From: Miscanthus floridulus
Taxonomy: Eukaryota > Streptophyta > Magnoliopsida > Poales > Poaceae
Length of the DNA: 64,000 bases
Direction of reading: 5' to 3'
Assembly: GCF_019320115.1 (NCBI RefSeq)
Contig: NC_089587.1
Coordinates: 82,489,528 to 82,553,527 of the forward strand
Shown: in pieces, positions 35,110 to 46,495 of the stretch
Numbering within the stretch: position 1 is the first letter of the stretch
Layout: each line of letters opens with the position of its first letter
The notes under the pieces: generated by a model
What the model saw: only the letters and a program-made list of their open reading frames with translations
What the model was told of the DNA's origin: nothing
Databases searched by the model: none
Position numbers and translations under genes: made by a program

Positions 35110-36034
35110 TGATGAGGACATCACTCCTTCGGATGTACCCACTTCGGATGTACCCGCTGATCCTCCAACCGTCATGCAAGGTCCAATGACCCGGGCTCGA
35201 ATGCGTCAACTCAATTTAGAGGTGAGCTCGTTCTTAAGCGATCCTTTTCATACTTTTGAGAATAGACTACTACCTAATGATGTTATCTTGCTTAGGAACA
35301 ATGGAGAGGGTCATGAGGGACTTAGTGGACGTGGTGGAGGCGATGATGACCAGCAAGGACGTCCAACAGAAACCGGAGGCCGATCCAACATGATTTCGAG
35401 TCTATCTCGGCCTCTAGGACCAGTCTCCCTTAAACTGGTCACCCAGGACGCATCCGGACTTCATTTTTGATGATCCACATATGGTTGGAAAGATAATTTG
35501 ATAAGGAAGCTAATCCAAGTGGTCTCACATCAAAATCCCTTTAGAATCAACGGGAATCGTTGAAATAAGTCAGCATCCAGAATCTACCAGGGTGCTGCGA
35601 CACCGTCTTTTGGTCCGTTGGACCGTGTATCGTGTTTGGGCCCATTAGGGGGCGCATCCAGGGTAGGCGATGACCCTAAGACCTTTATAATCATACACCG
35701 CCGCCGCTATTAGGTTTTGGGTATTGCTTAGATTAATCAGTCAAGAACAGTTTCGCCGTTCATCGGTTTGTGAGACCCCAACTTCGTGAGATTAATCATT
35801 CATCTGCAATTTGGTTGCTTTCTTTCTTGTTCTTGCTTGTGTTGTTCATTGCGCAGGTAGAGATTATCCTTCTTAGCGAGGTCAACCGGATCCGTGTCTT
35901 GGTTGATAACCAGAGGAGTTGTGGTGCTAAGATTACAGGGTTCGATCTTTCGATCTGAAGCCGGATCGGTGTGTCATTCTCCGCCACAACGATAGTTACC
36001 TCTACCTGATGGAAGATCGGGATCCCCGTTTCCA
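35110..36034 (+). repeat. 3' LTR of the CRM-like element
   Basis: A purine tract (AAAGAGGGGAGAA) at about 35097-35109 leads into TGATGAGGACATC. The first 360 bp still encode the Pol C-terminus (GPMTRARMRQLNLEVSSFL) in a shifted frame, the known overlap of pol with the LTR in CRM-like elements. It ends CCGTTTCCA and is followed directly by unit B DNA. Confidence 0.75.
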
Positions 36035-36066
36035 TTAAATGGACTAAAATTTTGACTCTTCATTAT

Positions 36067-36155
36067 TAGATATAGATATAGATATAGATATAGATATAGA
36101 TATAGATATAGATATAGATATAGATATAGATATAGATATAGATATAGATATAGAT
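36067..36155. repeat. (ATATAG)n microsatellite, long allele in unit B
   Basis: About 15 uninterrupted hexamers, against about five in unit A and two to three in unit C. Read on the minus strand it yields a meaningless Leu-Tyr repeat. Confidence 0.9.
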
Positions 36156-38403
36156 AAATACACATATCCTATAATCCTTACCTAGTTATGACGAATTTAT
36201 CATATACTCTACATGATTTTTAGTATTCCATCGCCCCATATCTGTAGGATCTTTGGTTGGCCTAGAGAAGGGTGAATAGGCCTGTCAAAATAAACACTTA
36301 AACTTTTATCAATTTCACCATGCGGCACTGCCGCTCTAACGGGCGACACTGCCGAACTGCGGCACTGCCGGGCCAGAACAGCGGCACTGCCACAACTGTA
36401 GACAACTTTGAGTCACAATTCAAAATCAGTGAACGGAAACTTAGATCGGAGAAATTTCTCAGCTTACTGCAGGTATGGTAGTCACAGATCGAGAGCTGGA
36501 AGTAGTAGGAACACCACACACAAGTAGATCGACTAGAAACCCTAGAAATCACCACAACAACAATATGACATGCAAGTAATGTAAATCAAGCACAAGAGAC
36601 ACAATGATTTATCCCATGGTTCGGCTCGCCACCAAGGCTTGCCTACGTCCAGAGGTTAGCCACTAAGGCTTAGGGCGTTTCAACCCTTCCTCGTTCTCAA
36701 GTCAAGAGAGTTAACTCTTGAGATGAGGGGTGAGTTTACTAGCTTTAAGAAATGGTTACAAACCTTTCGGGCCCAGGGAGGAGGGAGAGCGACGGCCGGC
36801 CGACGGCGGCGGCGCTGCACGATGGCGAGGGTGATGTGGCGAGGGCTGGTAAAATCTGATAGGGGGATGTCGTCGGAGGCGAACTCGTACACGATGCTGG
36901 CCCGCCTTTGCGCTAGGCAAGGGCGCAGGAGCCGCTTGCGTCTGGCGGGGGCTTCAGGGAGGAGAGAAGACCGACGGCCTCCGACCGGCCTCTCTTGCGA
37001 CGGTGGCGGCAGGCGACAGCGGCGGCGCCGAGCAAGGGCATGGGAGTGGCGGCGCCGGCTCGGGCTACGGTGACTGCAGGTGCACGACAGCCTCGCGTAC
37101 CCCTTCGGCGTGGGGGCTAGGGGTTCGTGCGTGGGCTGTTGCGTGGGAGAGGGAGGGGGCCGCAATTACAATACTAACCTTTCACTCATAAAATTAATTA
37201 GCGCTAATTAATTGTTTAGGGACCAAGAGGAACCAAGAAGTACCCCACCACTGTAAAAGAGTTCTAAAAAACATGTTGTTCAAGTGTTTTTTGGCGTTGT
37301 TCACCGTTTAGTGAAAAAAAAACACGTCCACTATCCATGCATCTAAAATTCCAAGAAGCTGATGAGAGCCTTTGCTACTGTTCAATATGTATACCTATCA
37401 TTCAATATATACTGTTACTGGTGTTTGCGGGGGATTTTTTTTTAGAAACCACACAGCTGTTCATCAGTCTTTTTTCTTTTCTATAAAAATGTGCATGTAT
37501 GTTGTAACATAATTTACTTATTTCATCACATGACACCGTACCTAGACGATTTGCGGCTTGGAGATTTGTCAAACAATCGTGTCATTTGTTTCAATACATA
37601 TTGGAACTGCTACGCCAGCCCAAATCATGATCTTCACCAACTTAGATTTGGTTCTCTCGCGAAAACCCAGAGGAAGAGTGGCCTCTGGCCTTGCATTTCT
37701 CTCCCTGTCTATCTTAGGATTCGTTAATTCTCTTTCTCGATGGGATAGGGAAGGGATGTAATACCTGCTCTTGATGCGTGCGCTTAGAATCATACTTTGT
37801 ACCATTGCTATATATGGTTTGTGAGCCGGGCCAATAAGGGATCGTAGAGAGGGACGTATAAGTGCATTATGGTAAGTAAAGAAAATGCACTTGAAAAAAA
37901 AATCGCTTCTCTGTTTAACATCTGCATCACACCACCACTTTATCTTATTATAAGTGGTTCAGATTGATCGCCCGATTATGGTCAGTCCTAAAGGACCAAT
38001 GCCATTTCCTGTTCACACACGGCTCGTCAACGCGTTGCGACATGTACATTTACTATACGACGGCAAGGAACTGCACATTAAACACGCCTGTGTGGATTCT
38101 ATTGATCGTCATATATAAAATATTTTTTGAGTTTGTGACTAATATGCACATGCTGGTGAATATATGATAATGATATGATTGGGTTGGAACTGAGACACCA
38201 CCAACGTCCAATGAGAAAGGGGTCCAGGTGATTAATGGAAGGCATGACGAAGCTGCCCTGTGATTTGAACGCCAGACACGTAGGATGGACACCGGGAGAG
38301 AAAAGCTAAACCCTAAAGCAACGTCAGTTTGGGTTAGTTAAGTGCAGCAGATCAGTGTTAATATTCAGCTTGTGCTCATGAGTGCTGATTGGCAGGCTGG
38401 GCC

Positions 38404-38409
38404 TATAAA
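38404..38409 (+). promoter_or_regulatory. TATA box of SABATH gene 2
   Basis: TATAAA sits in the same context as gene 1, 121 bp before the start codon. It is followed by a CT-rich patch (CCCCCTCCCTCTCC) that gene 1 lacks. Confidence 0.6.
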
Positions 38410-38524
38410 TTGAGAAGCCCCCTCCCTCTCCTGCTCTGCAATGCAAACTACCACAGCAGAGTGATAAGCAAGCAAGCTTCTCACTCATCAGAAACAGCAC
38501 CTGGCGTTAGTGAAGCTAGTAGCC

Positions 38525-39979
38525 ATGAAGGTAGAGCGCGACCTCCACATGAGCCGGGGCGACGGCGAGGACAGCTACGCCTCCAACTCCAGGCTTCAGG
38601 TACTGTACCTGTGCTTCTTCTTCTACATCATGCATATCTCTGCCGATCTGCTCATGTTGCATCCGCATGACTGAGGACCTGTATGCATATGCATGTTCGT
38701 CTCAACACTCGCTTATACATGTTCCTCAGGAGAAGTCCATACTGAAGACGAGGCCGGTGCTACACAAGGCCGTGGCGGCGGCGCACGCGTCGTCGCTCTC
38801 CTCCAGCGGCGGTGCCATGGTCGTCGCGGACCTCGGCTGCTCGTCGGGGCCCAACACGCTGCTCGTCGTCTCCGAGGTGCTCGGAGCGGTCGCCGACCGC
38901 CGAGAGGATCTGGCGATGGCCGCCGCCGGCTGCAGCCAGCCCCCGGCGACGCACGTGCAGTTCTTCCTGAACGACCTGCCCGGGAACGACTTCAACCTCG
39001 TGTTCCAGTCGCTGGAGCTGTTCAAGAAGCTGGCCGTCAAGGACAAGGGGGACGCGCTGCCGCCGTACTACGTCGCCGGGCTGCCAGGCTCCTTCTACAC
39101 CCGGCTGTTCCCGGACCGCTGCGTGCATCTCTTCCACTCCTCCTACTGCCTCATGTGGCGCTCCAAGGTCCCCGACGAGCTCGCGGGAGGCGCCGTCCTC
39201 AACGAGGGCAACATGTACATCTGGGAGACCACGCCGCCGGCGGTGGTGGCGCTGTACCGGAGGCAGTTCCAGGAGGACTTCTCGCTGTTCCTCAGGCTGC
39301 GCCACAGGGAGCTCGTGTCCGGTGGCCAGATGTTGCTGGCGTTCATCGGCAGGAAGAACAAGGACGTGCTCCGTGGCGAGGTCAGCTACATGTGGGGCCT
39401 CCTCGGGCAGGCTCTTCAGTCCCTCGTCAAAGAGGTCTGCTCTGTTTTCTTCTCTTGTCTTGTGCAACATCATCCATCAAAGGAAATCCTGAACTGAACC
39501 GATGAACCCTAGCTTGCTGATGTATTGCATTTGCATGCATGGCACAGGGCCGTGTGGAGAAGGAGAAACTGGACTCCTTCAACCTGCCGTTCTACGCCCC
39601 GTCTGTGGACGAAGTGAGGGACGTGATTAGGCAGAGCCAGGCATTCGACGTCACCCACATCCAGCTCTTTGAGTCCAATTGGGATCCGCACGACGATACG
39701 GAGGACGACGGCGACCTCGTGCTCGATGGCGTCCAGAGCGGCGTCAACGTCGCTAAGTCCATCAGGGCCGTGATCGGGCCCCTCATCGCGCACCACTTCG
39801 GCGAGCACGTACTCGACGATCTCTTCGAGCTGTATGCCAAGAACGTCGCAGTGCACCTCCAGAAAGTGAAGACCAAGTACCCTGTCATCGTCGTTTCCCT
39901 GAAGGCGATTAGTTGTGCAACAAAGAACCAAGCCAGTGACATGTATTATTCAGGTTTCAAGCAAGGCCAGTTTATGTAG
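38525..39979 (+). CDS. SABATH carboxyl methyltransferase gene 2 (apparently intact)
   Basis: Exons are 38525-38599, 38730-39434 and 39548-39979 with GT..AG introns, giving 403 residues, slightly long for the family (about 360-390). It has the SAM-binding DLGCSSGPNT and FFLNDLPGNDFN segments, GSFYTRLFP, YCLMWRS with the substrate-pocket Met-Trp, and a GGQM strand. The C-terminal cap (NVAKSIRAVIGPLIAHHFGE and on) closes over the substrate in SABATH enzymes. It transfers methyl from SAM to the carboxyl of a small acid; the N-terminus is closest to grass anthranilate methyltransferases, but the substrate is inference. It differs from gene 1 by a handful of residues (for example Leu and Ile in QMLLAFIGRK) and by keeping the normal tail ending QGQFM. 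The start is fixed by conservation of KVERDLHMSRGDGE, and no disabling lesion was seen. Confidence 0.9.
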
Positions 39980-40236
39980 AATCTGGCGTCAAGTTAGTTA
40001 TTACTAGTACGTAGTACTATATGCATGCAGAATTAATATAAGAAATAAAGTAGTTCAGGTAGACAGGGTACGATTAGCGGCCGAACATTTAATTTTCACT
40101 ACTACTTTGCTTTGGATGTTGTAGTATGCAGGTCCAATGTTTCCACAAGGCGATCTGGTAAAATATGTACTGTAATGGTAATGGTAAATGGAAATCGAAC
40201 GTAAGCAGATTGTTTGCATAAAGAGAAGATATATTA

Positions 40237-40820
40237 CTCCCTCTATCCTAAAATGTAAGGATTCAGAGTTTAAAAGTGTTTCATATAAGGCATTATTGGT
40301 TGTAAATCCTAGACCTAAGCAAATTAAGCCAGCCTATAGCCCATGGGCCTGGTCTGAGCCTGCTGGATTTTGGTCCGCTTATAAGCCTTAATGGACAGGG
40401 CGGCACAGATTCTGTTGTCTAGAAAAAAAAAATTCTTGGTCCAAACCTTGCACGAAATATTTATCTTACCTATTCTACATTGTAAATTGTGTGCCCCTCC
40501 GGGTCAAAAAATCAGGCTTGACTCATCTAATGGGATAATCATGGGCATGATTTTTTTGGGCAGAAAGATCCAGACGTTTTTCAGCATGTCACCTCTCTCC
40601 TCTGTCTTTTTAGCAATATAAATCCTCTTTTTTTAGCAATATAAATACTAAGCCTTTTAAACATGCCATCACCCAAATCAGCCAGCCGGTAATTAAATAA
40701 AGTAACAATTAAACTACTTCTTTCATCCTATTTATTAGCGAGAGCAAGTTGGTCTTTTGTCAGGCTTCTTATTTTTACCTGAAAATCGCTTGGATACCTT
40801 GTATTTTAGGATAGATGGAG
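40237..40820. mobile_element. Stowaway-like element in unit B
   Basis: Ends CTCCCTCTATCCTAAAAT and the inverted ATTTTAGGATAGATGGAG are flanked by TA (40235-40236 and 40821-40822), as for Tc1/mariner MITEs. At 584 bp it is long for a Stowaway. The D copy is 472 bp with the same ends. Confidence 0.7.
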
Positions 40821-41154
40821 TATTAAATTTCAAGAATATTACATCAAGTTAACAAAGTATCTTAAAAAATCTTCCGGTCTCTACTCACCAGGAAGTACAC
40901 AACCTATTACACAAAAGAATTCTACCATCACAGAACGGTGACTATCAATTCGTAAAGTAGAGCTCACTCATATGCCTGAAAAATAAAATGTCTTGGCCAC
41001 CCGTCCCAATTGCTAAGATGTCACTACAACTATTATCGTGAATCTAAAGGATGGCTCAAATGATACAATAAAGGCGGATAACTAAGTAGATAGCTCAAAG
41101 GTTACTTGTTGGGCCATTCTAAGTCAATGGCGTTGATCACCGTGTCTCCTGATC

Positions 41155-41650
41155 CAATGGTGGAGTAACTTCTCCATTAGGTATGTGTGAGGCCACCGTC
41201 CACAGCATCTCCTAATGTGTGATGTCCCCGTATGACGTCTCCTGATCTAATAGTGGAGCGACTTCTCCATCAGGTATGTGTGGGGCCATCATCCACAACA
41301 TCTCCTGATGTTGTGATGTCCCTGTCTAGCGCATGCATCTCCTGATCCAATAGTTAAGCGACTTACTCCATCAGGTATGTGTGAGGCCATCGTCCACAAC
41401 ATCTCCTGATGTTGTCATGACCCCGTCTAGCGTCTCTTGATCCAATCACCCCGTTCGCTTGTTGGTTTCAGCCAGACTTATTCAACCAGCCAACAGTGTT
41501 TTCCTCTCACAACAAATCAGCACCAGCCAGCCTAAACCAGCCCAAAAACCAACCAGCGAACACGCCGAATGGTGGAGCCACTTCCTCCATCAGGTATGTG
41601 TGGGCCACCGCCCAAAGTATCTCCTGATGTTGTGATGTCCCCGTCTGACC
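41155..41650. repeat. Minisatellite of about 105-bp units downstream of gene 2
   Basis: Four imperfect tandem units share the core CCATCAGGTATGTGTG(A/G)GGCC and ATCTCCTGATGTTGTGATG. A MITE (41448-41567) interrupts the array. The paralogous site in unit D (60630-60800) has only two units. Confidence 0.8.
41448..41567. mobile_element. GTTCGCTTG-ended MITE, copy 2
   Basis: It starts near CCCCGTTCGCTTGTTGG and ends near CCAACCAGCGAACACG, inserted in a minisatellite unit after the sequence GATCCAAT. Same family as 23501-23613; the target duplication is not clear. Confidence 0.7.
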
Positions 41651-42294
41651 ATGTGCCTTCTCATTCTACCTTATTTTTTCCTAATCTGTGATGTTGTGAA
41701 GGCCGAATTTTTTTATTTTTTAGCCTTTTTTTGAAAAAATTTCACAAATATGTTTCTGAAGGTAAGATTTAGAAATCTGGACCATTAACTTGGCGCCATC
41801 GTTGTTGGCGCTGAGTTTACACTGCTCGGCGCCATCGTTACTGACGTCGAGGTCTTGAGCTCGACGCAGACGTAACGATGACTTAACAGATAGCTCGACG
41901 CCATAGATCCGCGTGACCCTAGCGTGACGTCGTAGATCCTGACGTCAATCTCGAAGCAGGCATGCATTCGCTGATGCCGCGCATTCACTGAGCAGGCAAG
42001 CGTCCGTAGCGGCAACAGGCGCCGGTGTCAGCCCTCAGCCAGCCGGGACAATTATTAATCCGCGGCAGCGACAGGCACTGGCGGGGGTGAAATGACCCTG
42101 TTTCTGTTTGGCACTTGGCAGGCCGTGCAATTGTGTTGTGCATGCCTGCGAGAGCGAGAGAGCCGCACAGTGGCAACGGCATGAACGCAGGGAGCATCAT
42201 CAGGACAGGAGAAAACAGTGAACAATCTGGGTCTCCACTCATCAGTTCAATGCATGCAGGCACAAGGCAGCACTTTTAAAATGAAAAATATTTG

Positions 42295-42413
42295 GTCTAT
42301 TCATCGGTTGGTTGGTTTCTAAGCTAATAAGTTTGGCTAATGCTAGTTTGTTGTGAGAGGAAATCACTGTTGGCTGGCTGATAAGCCCTAGCTGAAACCA
42401 ACAAACGAATAGA
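42295..42413 (-). mobile_element. GTTCGCTTG-family MITE in MULE loop, reverse copy
   Basis: Read inverted it starts ATTCGTTTGTTGGTTTCAGC and carries CTCTCACAACAAAC, matching the copy at 41448-41567. Confidence 0.65.
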
Positions 42414-42451
42414 CTGATGTATGTGTGCACCTACTCTTATCAATCAATTAG

Positions 42452-42566
42452 TCTATTCACTTATTGGTTTTAGTCAGGACTTATTAGTCAGTTAACAGTG
42501 TTTTTCTTTCACGACAAACTAACTCTAGTTGAACTTATCAATTCAGAAACTAAGTAGCGAACATGG
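42452..42566 (+). mobile_element. GTTCGCTTG-family MITE in MULE loop, forward copy
   Basis: It begins CTATTCACTTATTGGTTTTAG and ends AGTAGCGAACATG, a diverged copy in the opposite orientation to its neighbour. Confidence 0.6.
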
Positions 42567-43729
42567 CAATATTTTTCAGTTTAAAAGTGCTGCCTCGTGC
42601 CTGCATGCACTGCACCGATGAGTGGAGACCCGTTCACTGTTTTCTCCTGTCCTGATGATGCTCCCTGCGTGCTTGCCGTTGCCACTGTGCGGCTCTCGCT
42701 CTCGCAGGCTTGCACAACACAATTGCACGGCCTGCCAAGTGCCAAACAGAAACAGGGTCATTTCACCCCCGCCAGTGCCTGTCGCTGCCGCGGATTAATT
42801 GTCCCGGCTGACTGAGGGCAGACACCGGCGCCGCGTGCCGTCGCCTGCCTTTAGCGCATCCGTATGGATTTCAATGCTCCGTCCTCGCGGGACGCGAGAA
42901 CTCATACGGTACAGTCGTACGTGTTGCCGCTGCGGACGCTTGCCTGCTCAGTGAATGCATGCCTGCTCTGAGCTTTGGCGCCAGCATCTACAGCGTCAGC
43001 GCAAGAATTTATGACGCCGAGCTGCCACCGCTACGTATACGTCAAGTCTAAGACCTCGGCGCCAGTAACGATGGTGTCGAGTAGTGTAGGCTCGGCGCCA
43101 GCAACGATGACGCCGAGTTAAGAATCCAGATTTTAAAATCTTACCTCCAGGGACGTATTTGTGATTTTTTTTTTAAAAAAAGCTAAAAATAAAAAAATCG
43201 GTTGTGAAGGGCATACTTAGGCAACAAAGCTCTTGCAGTTTGATGTCGCATATGAGGACGTGTCGCGCATGGTATGTGACTTCTGATGGTGGGAGGACAA
43301 GCTAGCGACCATCAAAGACAATAGAGGAGGCAGGAGACACTACCGGACAGAGCATCTTTGTCGAGGGCATGAGGATTTGTCGAGGGAAAATGCTCGAGCA
43401 CTCGGTAAAGAGTCTTTGCCGAGGGCCTGACCCTCGGCAAAGAACAGCCCTCGGCAAAGACAAGCACACGGCAACAATAATTATTTGCCGAGGGCTAAGC
43501 CCTCGGCAAAAGGCCGGCCCTCGGCAACACCGTCTGACACGACGTCCATCCCCTGTCGTTAATCTTTGCCGAGGGCATCACCGTTAGGCCCTCGGCAAAG
43601 ACTTTTTAACCGTTTTTGAAAATTTTCTTTTAAAAAATTCTTTGCCGAGTGTCCCTGGACCAGCACTCGGAAAAGACAGTCTTTGCCGAGTGCCAAGCTG
43701 GCACTCGGCAAATTTTCAAATTTTTTTTT

Positions 43730-44610
43730 TGTTATTTTGACCCCAAATTTTTTGTTGGGCCCGCCTACATTGTTTATAACTTCATGTTCAAATTTGGTGC
43801 TTTTTCTAGTTTTTTTTGTTATATTTGGTTGATTAATTTGATTATGTTGAATTTTTATATATAATTCAAATTTGAACTGCAAGTGCATGGAATATTGTAA
43901 TCTAGTGCTTCGAAAAATGTTATTCATGGTATTTGGTGTATGTTGAGTCTCTATCCACGAACTCGCATAAAATTTCGCGCATCTTCACGTAACATAACGA
44001 GCCACTTGCCGGAAAAGTGTTTTAAAATTATATAAAGTCCATACGAAGTCCAAAAATCACGAAACTTGACGAGGTGTCATGTTATCGCATGTGTAGGCTG
44101 TGGTAAAAAATTGAGAATGTTTCGAGCAAGTTGCGACGTCAGATGCATAAAACTCAAACATCTCCACGGCCTCCACATGAAATTACGAGCATCAAGTTGC
44201 GATGTCTGGCTTTTAGGCATCCGACGTCACAACTTGCTCCAAACTTTCTCAAATTTTTACCACGGCCTCCACATGCGATTACAAGACACCTCGATAAGTT
44301 TCGTGATTTTCGAACTTCGTTTGGATTTTATATAATTTAAATACACTTTTCTCGCAAGTACATCGTCATGTTACGACAACAAGATGCTCGTAATTTCATG
44401 CGAGTTCCTGGATACGACCTCAACATACGCCAAACATCATGAATATCATTTTTTGAATGACCAAATTCCATTATTTCATGTACATGCAGTTCAAATTTGA
44501 AATAGTCGAAAAAATTCAACGAAACAAAACTAATTAAGGAAATAAAGTAAAAAAACTAAAAATTGTCCCAAATTCTGAAATGGAGTTTTAATTACTGTAG
44601 CAAGGCCCCA
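43730..44610. repeat. Long foldback palindrome in the CACTA left subterminal region
   Basis: The AT-rich segment between the TTTGCCGAG arrays is an imperfect inverted repeat centred near 44190, with arms of about 400 bp. For example, CGAAACTTGACGAGGTGTC at about 44060 pairs with GACACCTCGATAAGTTTCG at about 44285. CAAATTTGAACTGCA at about 43869 pairs with TGCAGTTCAAATTTG at about 44486. No gene was seen. Confidence 0.8.
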
Positions 44611-45367
44611 GAAAACAAATGGGGCGAAAAAAACCAAAAAAAATAATTTGCCGAGTGCCAACCTTGGCACTCGGCAAAGAAGCCTTTGCCGAGCACCAGG
44701 TCACAGGGCGCTTGACAAAGATTTTTTTTTTAAAAAAATAAAAAAAACCTTTGCCGAGTGCCGCTGGGCCTAACACTCGGCAAATCTTTTAACCTAAAGG
44801 CCCAGAATGGGCCGGCCCAACCCCACCCCCTCCTCACTCGTCTCCCACCCGCCCCCACGTCGCGCGCCGCCGCCGCCGACCCCGCCGTCGTCCCCCTCCG
44901 GTGAGGTCCTACCGGGCCCGCCCCGACGCCCCCCGTCCCATGCCCCCCGCCCCCGTCCCGGTGGCGCTCGCCCCGGCGCCCGGCCGGCGCTCCCGCCCAG
45001 ACCCGGCGGCCCCGCACCCCCGCCCCGGTAGACCCGCGCCCCCGCCCAGACGGCCCCACGCTCGCACCCGGGCTCCAAGCTCCCCGGGGACAGCGACCCG
45101 GCCGGCCCCTAAGCTCCACCGGCCCCGCTGTGCCCTGCGGCCGACCTGTAGAGGGAGAAGGAGAGGAGCAAGAGGAAGAAAGAGAAGGGGGAGGAGGAAG
45201 AGGAAGAAAGAGAAGGGGGAGGAGGAAGAAGAGGAAGGTGCCGACCCGACCGCCTGTCGATCCTCGCGCCGTTCCGACCACCCGTTGATCCTCGCGCTGC
45301 TGCGGTCATCCCCGCCATCGTCGCCGGCCCTCGCTCTTGCCGTTCTTGCCGCCAAGGTAAGCCCTAC

Positions 45368-45714
45368 CCTTGTAGTGTTAGTAGTAGTAGTAGTTAGTAG
45401 TGTTAGTAGTAGTTAGTTGTAGTGTTAGTAGTAGTAGTTAGTAGTGTTAGTTGTAGTAGTTAGTAGTGTTAGTTGTAGGGTTAGAAGTAGTAGTAGTTAG
45501 TAAATAGTAGTAGTTAGTAAGTAGTAGTGGTTGTTAGTAGTAGTTAGTAGTGTTAGTTGTAGGCTTAGTAGTAGTAGTAGTTAGTAAATAGTAGTAGTTA
45601 GTAGTAGTAGTTGTTAATAGTTAAGTAGTTCTTAGTATTAGTACTGTTAGTAGTTAAGTAGTTGTTAGTAGTAGTGTTAGTAGTAGTTGTAGGGTTAGTA
45701 GTAATTGTTGTTGT
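45368..45714. repeat. GTA/GTTAGTAGT imperfect microsatellite tract (copy 2)
   Basis: Same tract as 254-600, unit for unit. Equal length in such an unstable sequence argues that the two CACTA copies separated very recently or are one sequence assembled twice. Confidence 0.8.
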
Positions 45715-46495
45715 ACTACTTCAATACTTTCATCTACATGGAAAGAGAACTAAAGTACATGGCTCCTCTTGATATATTGGTGGTTGTTGGCCTTCGTGAC
45801 CATGTTTGGTATATATGTGGTTGTTGGCCTTTGTGCCATGTTTTTTGCAGATTTTGGGAACCTCCCCGTGCAGGGGAGGTGCTGCCAAAATTTTGAGTCG
45901 ACACTAACCATTTTTGCCCTTTTTGCAAGAGGACCTGTGGGAGGGACTCGGCGGCCCCGATCGTCTTCGTCGGTGCTACAGGTCTTCTTGCACCGCGTCG
46001 ACTCGCCACTGCACCGACTCTCCACCGCCCCGCTACCCTGACCTCACCGGCACCCTAGGTATAACCCCTCTATCTGTATGTGGTCTTTGGTCGCGTAACC
46101 TAGTTAGGTGTCTCCCGTCCGAAAGAGATACGGTTGGAGGTATACAGATCTTTGTATATCTGCGACCGTATCTGTTTCGGATTGTCCACGTTTTTTGGAC
46201 AGCCCGCGGATGCGTAGATGGGTTAGTTTTCATGGTCCGCTCCGGTCCGAGATGGTGTTTCGACATCACCCCCTGTTGTTCTCCGGATACACAATCTCCC
46301 TTGCAGGACGTGCATCGGGAGAACAGCGGGGAGGTGCTGCCAAAATTCTGTCTCGGATAGGGAGCGAAGCATGGAAACTAACCTCATCTACGCATCTGCG
46401 GGTGGGATTAGGACCTATCCTCACCTATTAGAGAGTAGGAACACCACGTAGATGCAATTGATGGTTACATTATTATGTGTTGTATATGTGGAAGG

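Larger units (their letters stand above)
28450..36034 (+). mobile_element. CRM-like Ty3-gypsy (chromovirus) element, 7.6 kb, degenerate
   Basis: Two LTRs in direct orientation flank a Met-tRNA primer-binding site, gag, protease, RT, RNase H and integrase in the Ty3-gypsy order. Pol runs into the 3' LTR, as in CRM elements. The flanks do not match. Left is Tat gag ending ACCGCC, and right is unit B sequence beginning TTAAATGGACT. There is thus no target duplication, and the element is probably a recombinant of two insertions or its flank was deleted. Confidence 0.85.
41703..43201. mobile_element. Mutator-like (MULE) foldback element, 1.5 kb
   Basis: Long imperfect inverted arms (about 41703-42290 and 42569-43201) begin CCGAATTTTTTTATTTTT and, inverted, CCGATTTTTTTATTTTT. 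A perfect 9-bp duplication TTGTGAAGG flanks the element (41694-41702 and 43202-43210). Unit D has the unoccupied site (TTGTAAAGG, 60854-60862). The right arm has about 85 bp extra around 42830-42920. There is no transposase; the open frames in the arms are mirror images of each other and are not genes. The roughly 280-bp loop is made of two MITEs. Confidence 0.88.
36039..43337. repeat. Segmental duplication unit B (with SABATH gene 2)
   Basis: It parallels unit A from the AAATGGACT site through gene 2 to about 40530. It then continues past A's breakpoint, matching unit D (59620-61060). A Mutator-like element (41703-43201) and the complete CACTA (43338-53441) interrupt it, and the same flank resumes at 53442-53515. 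The 5' kilobase seen in A and C is missing because the CRM-like element replaces it. Confidence 0.85.

Noticed and set aside
35974..36165. Minus-strand open frame encoding a long Leu-Tyr repeat
   Set aside because: It is only the translation of the ATATAG microsatellite.
41985..42815. Two open frames with similar protein starts (MPAC...) on opposite strands
   Set aside because: They are mirror images produced by the inverted arms of the MULE.
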